Below, one piece after another: positions 22,746 to 30,932 of a stretch of DNA of 33,175 bases. This DNA is from Rhizobium sp. RU36D (GTDB taxonomy: Bacteria; Pseudomonadota; Alphaproteobacteria; Rhizobiales; Rhizobiaceae). The stretch's first letter is position 1. Every line of letters starts with the position of its first letter. The notes under the pieces were generated by a model. The model worked only from the letters and a program-made list of their open reading frames with translations, had not been told where the DNA came from and did no database searches. A program made the translations under genes and the position numbers. The stretch covers positions 1-33,175 of the forward strand of contig NZ_FWXU01000037.1 in the NCBI RefSeq assembly GCF_900176345.1, in the 5' to 3' direction.

Positions 22746-24896
22746 TCACGAGCAGGTGCGTGCGGTCACGGACGAAGATTTCGGCTTTTCCAGACCCCAG
22801 TTTTGATTGGGTGTGGCTCCCATTTCCAGCACCAGCTCGCCGCCGGAGGTGATCTCGTCGTGCGTGAGCCAAGCCCTTTCCAGCGGCTTTCCATTCAAGC
22901 TTGCCTTCTGGATGAAATGCGCAGCATCGCTCAGGCCGCGGGCTTCTATCGTAAACACCTTCCCGCTATCGAAGGTCAGCCGCGATTGCGGGAAGATCGG
23001 TGATGTCAGCGTATAGAGCGGTTCGCCGACGAGGCTGGGATAGATGCCGAGTGCGCTCAGCGCAAACCAGCTGGACATTGTGCCGGCATCGTCGTCCATT
23101 TCAGGAACGAAACCCCGCGGGGAATCCTGGAAAGCCATGCCGCGCCAAGGCTTTTGCCTCTTCTCGTGGGTTCCGTACCAATGGTCCATCTCCTGCGTGG
23201 CGTAGCGGAACGTGATGTCCTGCGTCCGCCAGGGCCGGCCCAGATAGGCGAAGAGATAGGGAACCTGGATGTCAGGCTGGTTGGCAATGTTGAAGTAGCC
23301 CTGGTTGAAGAATTCCTCGAGCTGGTTGACCAGCGCGTCCCCACCACCCACGGCCTGCCGGATCCATTCGATATCGTGTGGGACGAACCAGCGATACTGC
23401 CAGATCGTACCTTCATAAAGACCGGGCAGATCCACTTTGTCCGCCGAGCCATGATCGACGGACTTGAAGTTCGCGTTCCAGACGTCGCGATACTCGACGG
23501 AGCGACGCCAATGGTGGATCGCCAGGTCCTGATCCCCCAGATCGCAGGCGAGTTCGGCGACGGCCCAATGCTGATAGGCCGCTTCCAGGGACTGGAAGAT
23601 CTTGCCCTCGCCATAGGCTGACGCTTCGGCGCCGGCATATGGCAGGCTTCGCCGTGCCGTTTCGACATCCAAGGCACCCTTTCTAAATCCATCGAGCAGA
23701 ACCACCGGCGCAAATTCGGTGCGTACCGTCAGTCCCGGCTCGTTGGCGGTCGCCCAGGGCTGCTTGCCTTGGCTATAGAGGTCCGCGAGCGACCGGGTCA
23801 TATCCCTGGAACGCGTGGGGTCGAGAAGGTTCAGCAAGGGTTGCTGCGTTCTGAACGTATCCCACAGCGACCAACCGAAATATTGGTCACCGACGGATGC
23901 GACTTGCAGATTTCCATCCGAGCCACGATAGGAACGTCCCTTGCGGGCGACAAAATATGGCATCTGCATCGCATGGTAGAGCGCTGTGTAGAGCCTGCGC
24001 TTGCGTTTGGGATCGCCTTCAACCTGCACGCGCCCGAGCTCCCTTTCCCATGCGGCGGCAGCCAGCTTGACCAGGGATTCGAACGACTGGCGGCTCTGCA
24101 AAGCGGCGTGGGCGCGTGCTTCCATCTGCCCGATGCTGGACAAGCCGACGCTGACGACCAGTTGCTCCCCAGCATTCATATCGAAAACGGCCACAGCCTT
24201 GGCGTCATTCGTTGTCCAGCTGACCGGCGCACGCGACAACACGGCGCTGGCATGCACCTTGTATGCCCCGAAGTCGCAAACCGTCGTCGCGCTGCTGAAC
24301 CCGTCGATATAGTCGCCTTTGGCGGCGGTGATGCCCGATGGCCGCGGTTTGGAATGGGCATGCCCGAAGTCGAACAGGATCTGCACTCTGCCAGTCTTGG
24401 TGAACGTATAGCGATGAACGCCTGCCTCCGCCGTCGCAGTCAGTTCCGCCAGAATGGATGGGGAGCCATAGGAAACGCTGTAATAGCCAGGGCTCGCCTT
24501 CTCCGCGGACTTGTCCATGGTCGGTTGCGCATCATTCACGTAACTTGGCCGTACAAGAAGCACGCCACCCGAGCCCTCGCACCCCACGCCTTGGCTGCGG
24601 GTATGTGAAAAGCCGATCAGGCTGTTGCTTTCAAAATCATACCCGGAATGGGGCTTCGGTGCTTTGGCATCGGCCTCATCGGTCGCCGTATCTGGCCCAA
24701 GCTTGACCATTCCGTATGGCAAGGTTGCTGCGGGAGACAGCTGACCATGATCTCCAGCTGTTCCGATAAAGGGATCGACAAACGTTACTATTTCGGATGT
24801 GCGCGTATTTATAAAAAGGCTTAAAATTACCAGGACGGAAACTACCAAGACTGCCGCAAGGCTGAGAACAAGCCGTCTATTCAGTCGAATTTTCAT
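22746..24896 (-). CDS. GH92 family alpha-mannosidase-like enzyme
   Basis: 716 aa. An N-terminal membrane segment (about 8-29) acts as signal anchor or signal peptide, then a GH92 protein: N-terminal beta-sandwich domain (about 36-275; FVDPFIGTAGDHGQLSP, LPYGMVKLGPDT) and (alpha/alpha)6 barrel (about 290-715; SLWDTFRTQQPLL at 343-355). GH92 enzymes are Ca2+-dependent inverting exo-alpha-mannosidases. The general-acid position is E495 in LYEGTIWQYRW, and the base region is D601-D603 in MDDDAGTMSSW. Product linkage cannot be told. The ATG at 24896 is preferred to 24956, which lacks an RBS. The 5' end (about 24780-24990) is markedly more A+T-rich than neighbours. GH92 is best known from Bacteroidetes, so lateral acquisition is possible. 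Confidence 0.88.
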   Translation of the reverse strand: MKIRLNRRLVLSLAAVLVVSVLVILSLFINTRTSEIVTFVDPFIGTAGDHGQLSPAATLPYGMVKLGPDTATDEADAKAPKPHSGYDFESNSLIGFSHTRSQGVGCEGSGGVLLVRPSYVNDAQPTMDKSAEKASPGYYSVSYGSPSILAELTATAEAGVHRYTFTKTGRVQILFDFGHAHSKPRPSGITAAKGDYIDGFSSATTVCDFGAYKVHASAVLSRAPVSWTTNDAKAVAVFDMNAGEQLVVSVGLSSIGQMEARAHAALQSRQSFESLVKLAAAAWERELGRVQVEGDPKRKRRLYTALYHAMQMPYFVARKGRSYRGSDGNLQVASVGDQYFGWSLWDTFRTQQPLLNLLDPTRSRDMTRSLADLYSQGKQPWATANEPGLTVRTEFAPVVLLDGFRKGALDVETARRSLPYAGAEASAYGEGKIFQSLEAAYQHWAVAELACDLGDQDLAIHHWRRSVEYRDVWNANFKSVDHGSADKVDLPGLYEGTIWQYRWFVPHDIEWIRQAVGGGDALVNQLEEFFNQGYFNIANQPDIQVPYLFAYLGRPWRTQDITFRYATQEMDHWYGTHEKRQKPWRGMAFQDSPRGFVPEMDDDAGTMSSWFALSALGIYPSLVGEPLYTLTSPIFPQSRLTFDSGKVFTIEARGLSDAAHFIQKASLNGKPLERAWLTHDEITSGGELVLEMGATPNQNWGLEKPKSSSVTARTCS

Positions 24897-24987
24897 AGGA
24901 TTCCCAATCGTGATAGACTTTGGAATATTCAGCCATGCCATGCTTTGCAAAAACAAAAATGGCCCTCAAAATTTCCACTCTTCGATA

Positions 24988-27045
24988 TCAACGGGATTGC
25001 AGCAGTTCCACAAGGTATCTTAGCGGTCTGTTCAAAAATGATTTGCCGTTCAATCGGGATTGTTGTGCGCCATTTACACCTGTTCTTGAGGAGGCATCAT
25101 CCATCGGCTTGTCCGCCTCGCCCTCCGTCTCGCGCGGCATATGTGGTGTCTTCTGCCAGAAGAAGGGGCGGAACCTCAGCTCTAACAGCGCTCGCCAGCC
25201 GGCCCAGGAAATCATCAGCCAATAGAGCGGAATGGCGCACCAGCGCCGGCCGATCAAGGCGCGCTCATGGCCAATCATGGCCGTGGCGCCGAGGATGAAG
25301 AAGGCCGCGTAGCTGCCAAGGATATTGGCAATATCGATGCCGAGCAGCACGATCTGGCTGAGCGGCACCGTATCATCAGGCCGCTCAGCCATCGCGATCA
25401 CCGCCGATGTCACGAACACAAAGAGCAGGGGATGGCAGAGCGCCGACATCAGCATGCCGCCGATCAGCAGCTGGAACGCGACGAAGCCGCCGGGGCCCAT
25501 CTGCCGCAATGCCATGGCCGGATCGCGCATCACCACCAGCCAGGTCTGGAACCACCCCTTCAGCCAGCGCGTCCGCTGGCCGATCCAAATTTTCATCTCG
25601 GTCGGGGCATCCTCCAAGGTCTGTCGGCTCAAAACACCGGTGCGATACCCCTGCCGATAGAGGCGCAGCCCCAGATCGGCATCCTCGGTCACATTATAAG
25701 GGTCCCATCCGCCGACTGCGTTCAGAACCGAGACGCGGAAGTGGTTTGATGTTCCCCCAAGCGGCAGTGGCAGATGAAATCGTGCCAGCGCCGGCAGGAG
25801 CCGCCGAAACAGTCCGGCATACTCAAGCGCAAAGACGGCCGAGATCCAGGAGCTGCCGCCATTCGCGATCACGAGCGGGGCCTGCAGGCAGGCAAGCTCC
25901 GGCCCCGCCCTGGAAAACCGCTGATGCGCCTCCAGCAACTGGTCTGGATGGGGTCGGTCCTCGGCGTCATAGACCGCGAGATAGGTGCCGCGGGCGCCGG
26001 CCATCGCATAGTTCAGCGCCTTGGGTTTGGTGCGCGGATGCATCGGCGGAACGCGCACGATCTCGATATGCGGCCCGGGCTGTTGCCGTTCGATCGCGGC
26101 GATGGTCTCGGGGTCGTCGGCCTCGCAGACCAGCTTGATATCGAGGAGGCTGAGTGGCCAGTTGAGCCGGTTGAGCGCGGTCATCAGTTGCGGCACCACG
26201 CCGGCCTCCCGATAGAGCGCCACCAGCACGGTATAGACCGGAAGCCGGCTTTCCACCGCCGTTAGGTCCCGCCGTATCGGTCTGGCGCGCGGATGCAGCG
26301 CCGCCATCAGCCGAAGCAGGGTGCAGGCGAGGAAGAACAGCGACAGCACCACATGCAGCGCAAGCGCGGTCATCAGCGGCGCCATCAGCACGGCGCCGAT
26401 CAGCAGACCGCAGAATAGGCCGATATGAAAGCCTTGGCCGCCGGACATCACGATCCGGGCGGATTGCGCCGGGCGGTCCTCGAACAGCGCCCGCACGCCG
26501 TGTCGCACGCGCCGGTCCGCTCCCGCTGCCCAGCTTGCCCGGCGGATTGCCGTGGGCGAAGCGATGGCCAGCGCGTCCCGCAGGCTGGGCAGGTGCTCCA
26601 GGCGCTCCGTCAGCTGCGGCAGCCGCTCGGCCTCCGGGCAGATCACGGTTATCGGAGGGCCGTTGCCGTTGGAAAGGCGCAGCATCGTCGGACGCTGCAA
26701 TTGCGTATCGAGGCAGAACTGGCCGATGATCCGTTCCGGTCCGATCTCGCCGAGAAAAGGCAGGTCCACCAGCCGCGCCATGGCCTCGTAATAGGCATCC
26801 TCCTGCACCGCGCCGGAGGCCAGCAATTCCTGTTCCACCGAGGTGCCATGGGCGCGAGCCCGCTCGGCCATGTCCCGGATCAGTGGCTTGGCCAGTCCCA
26901 ACTCGCGCAGGATGATGGTTTCTGTACCTATGCCATCGGGCAGGGGGCCGCTCGCCGCTTGGCCGGCGCCGGATCTGTTACGCTGCGCACTAAGACCCGC
27001 CCCGGACGCCGCCTTTGGCGGCGCGCCGTGTTTCCCGACCTGCAT
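24988..27045 (-). CDS. Membrane glycosyltransferase (GT2) with GspE/MshEN-like N-terminal domain
   Basis: 685 aa. Residues about 41-160 resemble the N-terminal domain of type II secretion ATPases (GspE_N/MshEN), with LRELGLAKPLIRDMAERA and LASGAVQEDAYYEAMARLVDLPFL. Two membrane helices (205-248) precede a processive-type GT2 catalytic domain: KALNYAMAG, DAED (360-363), TEDADLGLRL (453-462) and QRTRWLKGW (490-498). Helices at about 521-551, 562-590 and 600-620 follow, then a polar C-terminal tail. This is a BcsA-like layout, so export of a beta-linked glycan while it is made is plausible. MshEN domains can bind c-di-GMP; the key motif is only partly recognisable here. The start has a weak RBS. 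Confidence 0.85.
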   Translation of the reverse strand: MQVGKHGAPPKAASGAGLSAQRNRSGAGQAASGPLPDGIGTETIILRELGLAKPLIRDMAERARAHGTSVEQELLASGAVQEDAYYEAMARLVDLPFLGEIGPERIIGQFCLDTQLQRPTMLRLSNGNGPPITVICPEAERLPQLTERLEHLPSLRDALAIASPTAIRRASWAAGADRRVRHGVRALFEDRPAQSARIVMSGGQGFHIGLFCGLLIGAVLMAPLMTALALHVVLSLFFLACTLLRLMAALHPRARPIRRDLTAVESRLPVYTVLVALYREAGVVPQLMTALNRLNWPLSLLDIKLVCEADDPETIAAIERQQPGPHIEIVRVPPMHPRTKPKALNYAMAGARGTYLAVYDAEDRPHPDQLLEAHQRFSRAGPELACLQAPLVIANGGSSWISAVFALEYAGLFRRLLPALARFHLPLPLGGTSNHFRVSVLNAVGGWDPYNVTEDADLGLRLYRQGYRTGVLSRQTLEDAPTEMKIWIGQRTRWLKGWFQTWLVVMRDPAMALRQMGPGGFVAFQLLIGGMLMSALCHPLLFVFVTSAVIAMAERPDDTVPLSQIVLLGIDIANILGSYAAFFILGATAMIGHERALIGRRWCAIPLYWLMISWAGWRALLELRFRPFFWQKTPHMPRETEGEADKPMDDASSRTGVNGAQQSRLNGKSFLNRPLRYLVELLQSR

Positions 27046-27105
27046 GACTCTGATACACCGTCACCAGGAAGATGACGCCCCAGATGATCCCCGGCAGGCA
27101 GTATA

Positions 27106-27990
27106 ATGAGAAACAAGATTTATTCATCCCTGGATTCATGGGGGCGGAACCTCATCGCGGGCATGTTGTCGCTGGCATCGGTGCTGGTGTCAGGCCCGGC
27201 TGTCGCCCAGCCGGCCGGTGTCGGCGAGGTGCCGGTGCTGTTCGATGCGCGCGAGCGCCTGCCGCGCCCTGACCTTTCGGCGCTGATCCGGCTGCGCTTC
27301 CTGACGACGACGGATTTCGCCCCCTTCAACTTCACCGACCAGACCGGCCGGCTTGCCGGCTTTCATATCGACCTTGTCCGCGCTATCTGCGCGGAGCTGC
27401 AGATCGAGGCGAAATGCCAGATCCAGGCCATGCCCTATGGCGATCTGCAGCCAGCGCTGTCGAGCGGCCAGGGGGAGGCGGTCATCGCCGGCATTGCCGT
27501 CACGGACCAGTTGCGCCGCGAGTTTCTGTTTTCGCGGCCCTATATGCTGTTGCCGGCCCGCTTCGTGCGGCTGAATGGCGTGAGCTTCGATGGTTCTGAT
27601 GCCAATGCCCTGTCCGGCCGCCCCGTCGGCGTGGTCGGCGGCACGGCGCACGAGGCCATGCTCAAGAGCTTTTTCCCGCAGATCCGGGCCGTGGCGTTTT
27701 CCAGCCGCACGGCGATGCTGGAGGGCCTGCGCAAGCGCGAGGTGGAAGCCGTCTTCGCCGATGCGCTGCAATTGTCTTTCTGGGCCAACAGCCCAGCCTC
27801 GGAAAACTGCTGCGCCCTGTTCGACGGCCCCTATATGTCCGAGCGATTTCTCGGCGAAGGCCTCACCATCATGATGCGCCGGCAGGATTCGGCGCTTGCT
27901 GAGGCCCTCGACAGCGCCCTTGCGGCGCTGTCGCGAAACGGCAGGCTGCAGGAAATCTACCTGCGATATTTCCCCTACGGCCTGTTCTGA
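27106..27990 (+). CDS. Family 3 periplasmic solute-binding protein without permease
   Basis: 294 aa. A signal peptide (1-34, ending PAVA) is followed by an extra 25-residue segment and an SBP_bac_3 (amino-acid type) fold: LTTTDFAPFNFTDQTGRLAGFHIDLVRAI, IAGIAVTDQLRREFLFSRPY, GVVGGTAHEAMLKSFFP, and the C-terminal helix NGRLQEIYLRYFP. There are cysteines at AICAEL, KCQIQ and ENCCALF. No ABC permease or ATPase is nearby. It diverges from the GT2 gene with only 60 bases between, so a sensing or accessory role for the glycan enzyme is possible; uptake with a distant permease is the alternative. The RBS is weak. Confidence 0.83.
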   Translation: MRNKIYSSLDSWGRNLIAGMLSLASVLVSGPAVAQPAGVGEVPVLFDARERLPRPDLSALIRLRFLTTTDFAPFNFTDQTGRLAGFHIDLVRAICAELQIEAKCQIQAMPYGDLQPALSSGQGEAVIAGIAVTDQLRREFLFSRPYMLLPARFVRLNGVSFDGSDANALSGRPVGVVGGTAHEAMLKSFFPQIRAVAFSSRTAMLEGLRKREVEAVFADALQLSFWANSPASENCCALFDGPYMSERFLGEGLTIMMRRQDSALAEALDSALAALSRNGRLQEIYLRYFPYGLF

Positions 27991-28014
27991 GCGGCAGCGC
28001 CGACGCGAGGATCG

Positions 28015-28425
28015 TCAGACTCGGCGATAGCGCGCAATCGCGCTACGCTCGATGGCGGCGCAGGTCAGCTTGTCCAGCTGCAGCCGGTCGCGCAGCAGCT
28101 GCAGCAGGCGGATTTCCTCCGGCCGCACATTGAGGTCCACGGCCGTGATCTCGACGGCCAGCGCATAGGCGGTGTCGTAATGGCTCGGCGGCAGCGCGTC
28201 GCGGATGATCTCCAGCGTGATATCAAGCCCCTCGGGACCGGCCAGCAGATCGGCGCAGCGCTGCGAGGCTGGGATCAGATCGTCCTTGTCGAAGCCCTCG
28301 AAGACCGGCAGCACATCGAGCAACTGGCCGATGCGCTTCAACTCCTTCTCGTTCATCTGGCTGTCGACGGCCGAGGCCATCACCATCGTGAAGATCAGCG
28401 CGTCATGGGGGGTGATCGGGGCGTT
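28015..28425 (-). CDS. TerB-family (tellurite resistance-like) protein
   Basis: 136 aa, soluble and helical. Blocks match TerB-like proteins: MVMASAVDSQMNEKELKRI near the N-terminus and YALAVEITAVDLNVRPEEIRLLQLLRDRLQLD near the C-terminus, the two acidic metal-binding helix repeats of the fold. No other ter genes are present, so this is a stand-alone rhizobial TerB-like protein of unknown role rather than a tellurite locus. The frame is open from a GTG at 28458. The ATG at 28425 is preferred for its AAGGA 4-8 bases upstream. It converges on the solute-binding gene. Confidence 0.8.
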   Translation of the reverse strand, partial: NAPITPHDALIFTMVMASAVDSQMNEKELKRIGQLLDVLPVFEGFDKDDLIPASQRCADLLAGPEGLDITLEIIRDALPPSHYDTAYALAVEITAVDLNVRPEEIRLLQLLRDRLQLDKLTCAAIERSAIARYRRV

Positions 28426-28510
28426 CATGGCGTCCTTGGTCCGTTCTTGGGTCATCACTGTTGCACTACTGTTTCATTGTCCCTTGCTGTATGAACTGCG
28501 CGGCCGTTTT

Positions 28511-29230
28511 TCAAGGCGCGCCGTCAGATGCGACGGGGGAATCTGCAGCCGTATCCGGACCCCCGTTGCGGGGATCGTCGCCGAACAGGCCGCGCCTGAG
28601 GGTCCTTGCCTCCGCCGACAGCGGTTCGAGCGATGACCCTGCCTCCGCCTCCGCCCAGCCGCTTTGGGCAAGCCAAGTCGCCATGTCGATGCCCGCCACT
28701 TCGCAACGCGCCACCGCCTCGCCGTCCCAGTCGGCGCCGGGCAGGTCGCAATCCACGGAGCGGTTGCGGATGAAGAGCCGCTGATGCGTGCGCGCCAACC
28801 GGCCGCAGGGCCAGCTCCCGCCATCAACAGTGGGACAGGTCTTGTCTTCGCCGGTGGGCGTCAGGCCGGCAAGCCGCAATCGGCGCGTCCCGAACGCCAT
28901 CACGCCGGCTTCGATCGTCTGCGGCCTGGCCAGGCGAAGCCAGGGCGCTCTTTTCTCTTCCAGGGGCGTCAGCGCCTCGCGCGGGTCGATGCGCTCCAGC
29001 CCGCCGTCACCGGCGGCAAAGGGAGCGGAGAAAAGCTCGGGGCTGATGGCGCGCACGGGTTTCCGCTCCAACATCGCGGGTTTTCGGTCCGCCGATACCG
29101 CCATCTCTGGCGCCGGGGCGTCCCTGGCTTCGCCGTCATCAAGAGTACGAAGGCGATCCCCGGCGGCTAGCACACCAAGGCTCCAGCAGGCGATCCCCGC
29201 AAGGCCGCAAACAAGGATATGCAGCCGCAT
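28511..29230 (-). CDS. Secreted SNase-like (thermonuclease-fold) protein
   Basis: 239 aa. An N-terminal hydrophobic segment (about 1-23) suggests a signal peptide or anchor. The C-terminal part (about 105-220) follows the staphylococcal nuclease pattern: FGTRRLRLAGLTPTG, C and W residues (SWPCG), the ARCEVAGIDMATWLAQSGWAEA block and a final EARTLRRGLFG helix. The acidic and arginine catalytic residues of active SNases are not evident, so it may be an inactive OB-fold relative. It lies 12 bases downstream of the S24 repressor on the same strand and is probably cotranscribed. Confidence 0.7.
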   Translation of the reverse strand: MRLHILVCGLAGIACWSLGVLAAGDRLRTLDDGEARDAPAPEMAVSADRKPAMLERKPVRAISPELFSAPFAAGDGGLERIDPREALTPLEEKRAPWLRLARPQTIEAGVMAFGTRRLRLAGLTPTGEDKTCPTVDGGSWPCGRLARTHQRLFIRNRSVDCDLPGADWDGEAVARCEVAGIDMATWLAQSGWAEAEAGSSLEPLSAEARTLRRGLFGDDPRNGGPDTAADSPVASDGAP

Positions 29231-29242
29231 AGGGAAATTATC

Positions 29243-29908
29243 CTACTGGCTGGCCCAGATGATCCGGGCGATCCATTCCACCTGTGCCATGTCGAGATTG
29301 CGGTTGGGATGTTCGGGGTTGAGCGACAGCAGTTCTATGCCCTTGGGGGTCTGGCGTGTCAGCACCTTGGCCATCACCTCGCCGTCCCGGGTCTTCACCA
29401 CCACCCTGTCCCCGCGGCGCACCTGCGCGCCCGGCTCCACGATCAGCACATCGCCATCGCGATAGAGCGGCATCATGCTCTCGCCCTGCACCTCAAGCGC
29501 ATAGACCCCGGCCTTGCGCTCGGGCGAGGCAGGAAACTCCACGAGATCCCAACCCTGGCCGGCGGGAAATCCACCATCGTCGAAAAAGCCGCCGGAGCCC
29601 GCCTGAGCAAAACCCAGCAGCGGGATGGAGCCGGATTGCGGCGGAAACGCGCCATCCGGCATGTGCATGCCCTTGGGCCCCGACTGGATAAAGCCCATGA
29701 ACTGGTCGATCGTCGCCCCGGTCGCCTCCAGCACCTTGGCGATGGATTCGGTCGAGGGCCAGCGCATCCGCCCGTCAGGGCCGATCCGCTTGGATTTGTT
29801 GAACGAGGTCGGATCGAGCCCCGCCCGGCGGGCAAGACCAGACGGCGTCAGCTGGTGTCGCTCCGCCAGCTTGTCGATTGCGCTCCAGATCGTCTCGTGT
29901 GACAGCAT
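29243..29908 (-). CDS. C1/LexA-like repressor (HTH + S24 peptidase)
   Basis: 221 aa. The N-terminal HTH (about 5-70; LTPSGLARRAGLDPTSFNKSKR) resembles lambda-type repressors. The C-terminal S24 domain (about 95-220) has a Ser-Lys dyad: S144 in EVQGESMMPLYRDGD and K181 in GEVMAKVL. A candidate Ala-Gly cleavage bond is A103-G104 in FAQAGSGG. Such proteins are inactivated by RecA-stimulated self-cleavage or work as stable repressors. No prophage genes are nearby. The frame is open to 30037, but ATG 29908 begins the conserved HTH and has a GGGGACGG-type RBS. Its target may include its own operon with the SNase-like gene. Confidence 0.87.
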   Translation of the reverse strand: MLSHETIWSAIDKLAERHQLTPSGLARRAGLDPTSFNKSKRIGPDGRMRWPSTESIAKVLEATGATIDQFMGFIQSGPKGMHMPDGAFPPQSGSIPLLGFAQAGSGGFFDDGGFPAGQGWDLVEFPASPERKAGVYALEVQGESMMPLYRDGDVLIVEPGAQVRRGDRVVVKTRDGEVMAKVLTRQTPKGIELLSLNPEHPNRNLDMAQVEWIARIIWASQ

Positions 29909-30140
29909 CACCGTCCGTCCCCGCAGCGCAGCGCGGTGGAAACCACGCACGGACACGCCGCAACACCTTGAACCTATACCCGTCGCATCGGAGGAAACCC
30001 TCTGCGCCAGCGGCACTGGAGCGCGCCTTGCAGGCATGGCCCGCCCGCCCCAATCCGTACCTTATCCAAGCAGCACAGCCGAGTAAAGCACAATTAAGGA
30101 ATAAAATCCTGTCTTTTTGAGGGGTCAGTCCAGGCTTGCC

Positions 30141-30788
30141 TCAAGCCACCATGGCCATGTTGATCTTGCCGAGCTGGATCACCGCCTGGGTGCGGCTGTC
30201 GACATTGAGCTTCAGCAGGATGGCCGACACATGGGCCTTGATGGTCGCCTCGGAGACGCCGAGTTCATAGGCGATCTGCTTGTTGAGCAGGCCTTCGCCC
30301 AGCATGCCGAGCACGCGGCTTTGCTGCGGCGTCAGTGTTCTCAGCCGGTTGATCAGGTCTGCTACATCGGGATCCTGTTCCACGCCGCCTTGATAACCAT
30401 CCGGCGCATAGATGTCGCCTTCCAGCACGCTCTGTATGCCCGACCGGATTTCATCAATGCCGGAAGATTTGGAAATGAAGCCGGAAGCACCGAGTTCGAG
30501 CGCCCGGCGGATCGTGGTGGAATCGTCCGTTGCCGAGATGATGGCAATCGGCAGGCTGGCAAACTCCGCCCTCAGCGCCATCAGCCCGGAAAAGCCGCTG
30601 ACCCCCGGCATGGCAAGGTCCAGCAGCATCAGGTCCGCATCGGGATGGCTGGCGGCTGCCCGGCGGGCCGCCTCGAAATCCCCCGCCTCGATGATATCAA
30701 GCGTCGCGTCCATGCCACCCACGGCCTGGCGCAGCGCCCCGCGAAACAGGGGATGGTCGTCTGCGATGATGATTGTGTGTGCCGTCAT
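30141..30788 (-). CDS. NarL/FixJ-family response regulator
   Basis: 215 aa. The receiver domain (1-120) has DD10-11, phospho-acceptor D57 in LMLLDLAMPG and K107-like residue in FISKSSG. The LuxR-type HTH (about 148-205) reads LTPQQSRVLGMLGEGLLNKQIAYELGVSEATIKAHVSAIL. Known family role: DNA-binding activator controlled by a histidine kinase. No kinase is in the window, so the partner is unknown. The start has a strong GGAGGGGG upstream. A TATATA -10-like box at 30875-30880 could be its promoter. Confidence 0.92.
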   Translation of the reverse strand: MTAHTIIIADDHPLFRGALRQAVGGMDATLDIIEAGDFEAARRAAASHPDADLMLLDLAMPGVSGFSGLMALRAEFASLPIAIISATDDSTTIRRALELGASGFISKSSGIDEIRSGIQSVLEGDIYAPDGYQGGVEQDPDVADLINRLRTLTPQQSRVLGMLGEGLLNKQIAYELGVSEATIKAHVSAILLKLNVDSRTQAVIQLGKINMAMVA

Positions 30789-30874
30789 GTCTCGCCCCCT
30801 CCCAAGGGCCCCCTCCCGAGGTCATGTCGTGCCGTCGCGCTCAGCGGCGTTTTCAATTTATCCGCCGTTGCACA

Positions 30875-30880
30875 TATATA
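30875..30880 (-). promoter_or_regulatory. Possible -10 box of the response-regulator gene
   Basis: TATATA stands out in an otherwise G+C-rich 144-base gap and lies about 85 bases upstream of the start codon on the right strand. No good -35 is seen at 17 bases, so an activator or an alternative sigma factor may be needed. Confidence 0.3.
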
Positions 30881-30932
30881 CAATAGTCCAAGGCCAGGAC
30901 TCAGATCAGGAGGGTTTCGAGGGTTCTTTTCG

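Noticed and set aside
28015..28425. TerB-like gene as part of a tellurite-resistance or phage-defence ter cluster
   Set aside because: No TerC, TerD or TerE or other partner genes are present; it stands alone.
29243..29908. S24 repressor as a sign of a prophage
   Set aside because: Neighbouring genes are chromosomal and no structural, integrase or lysis genes were found in the window.
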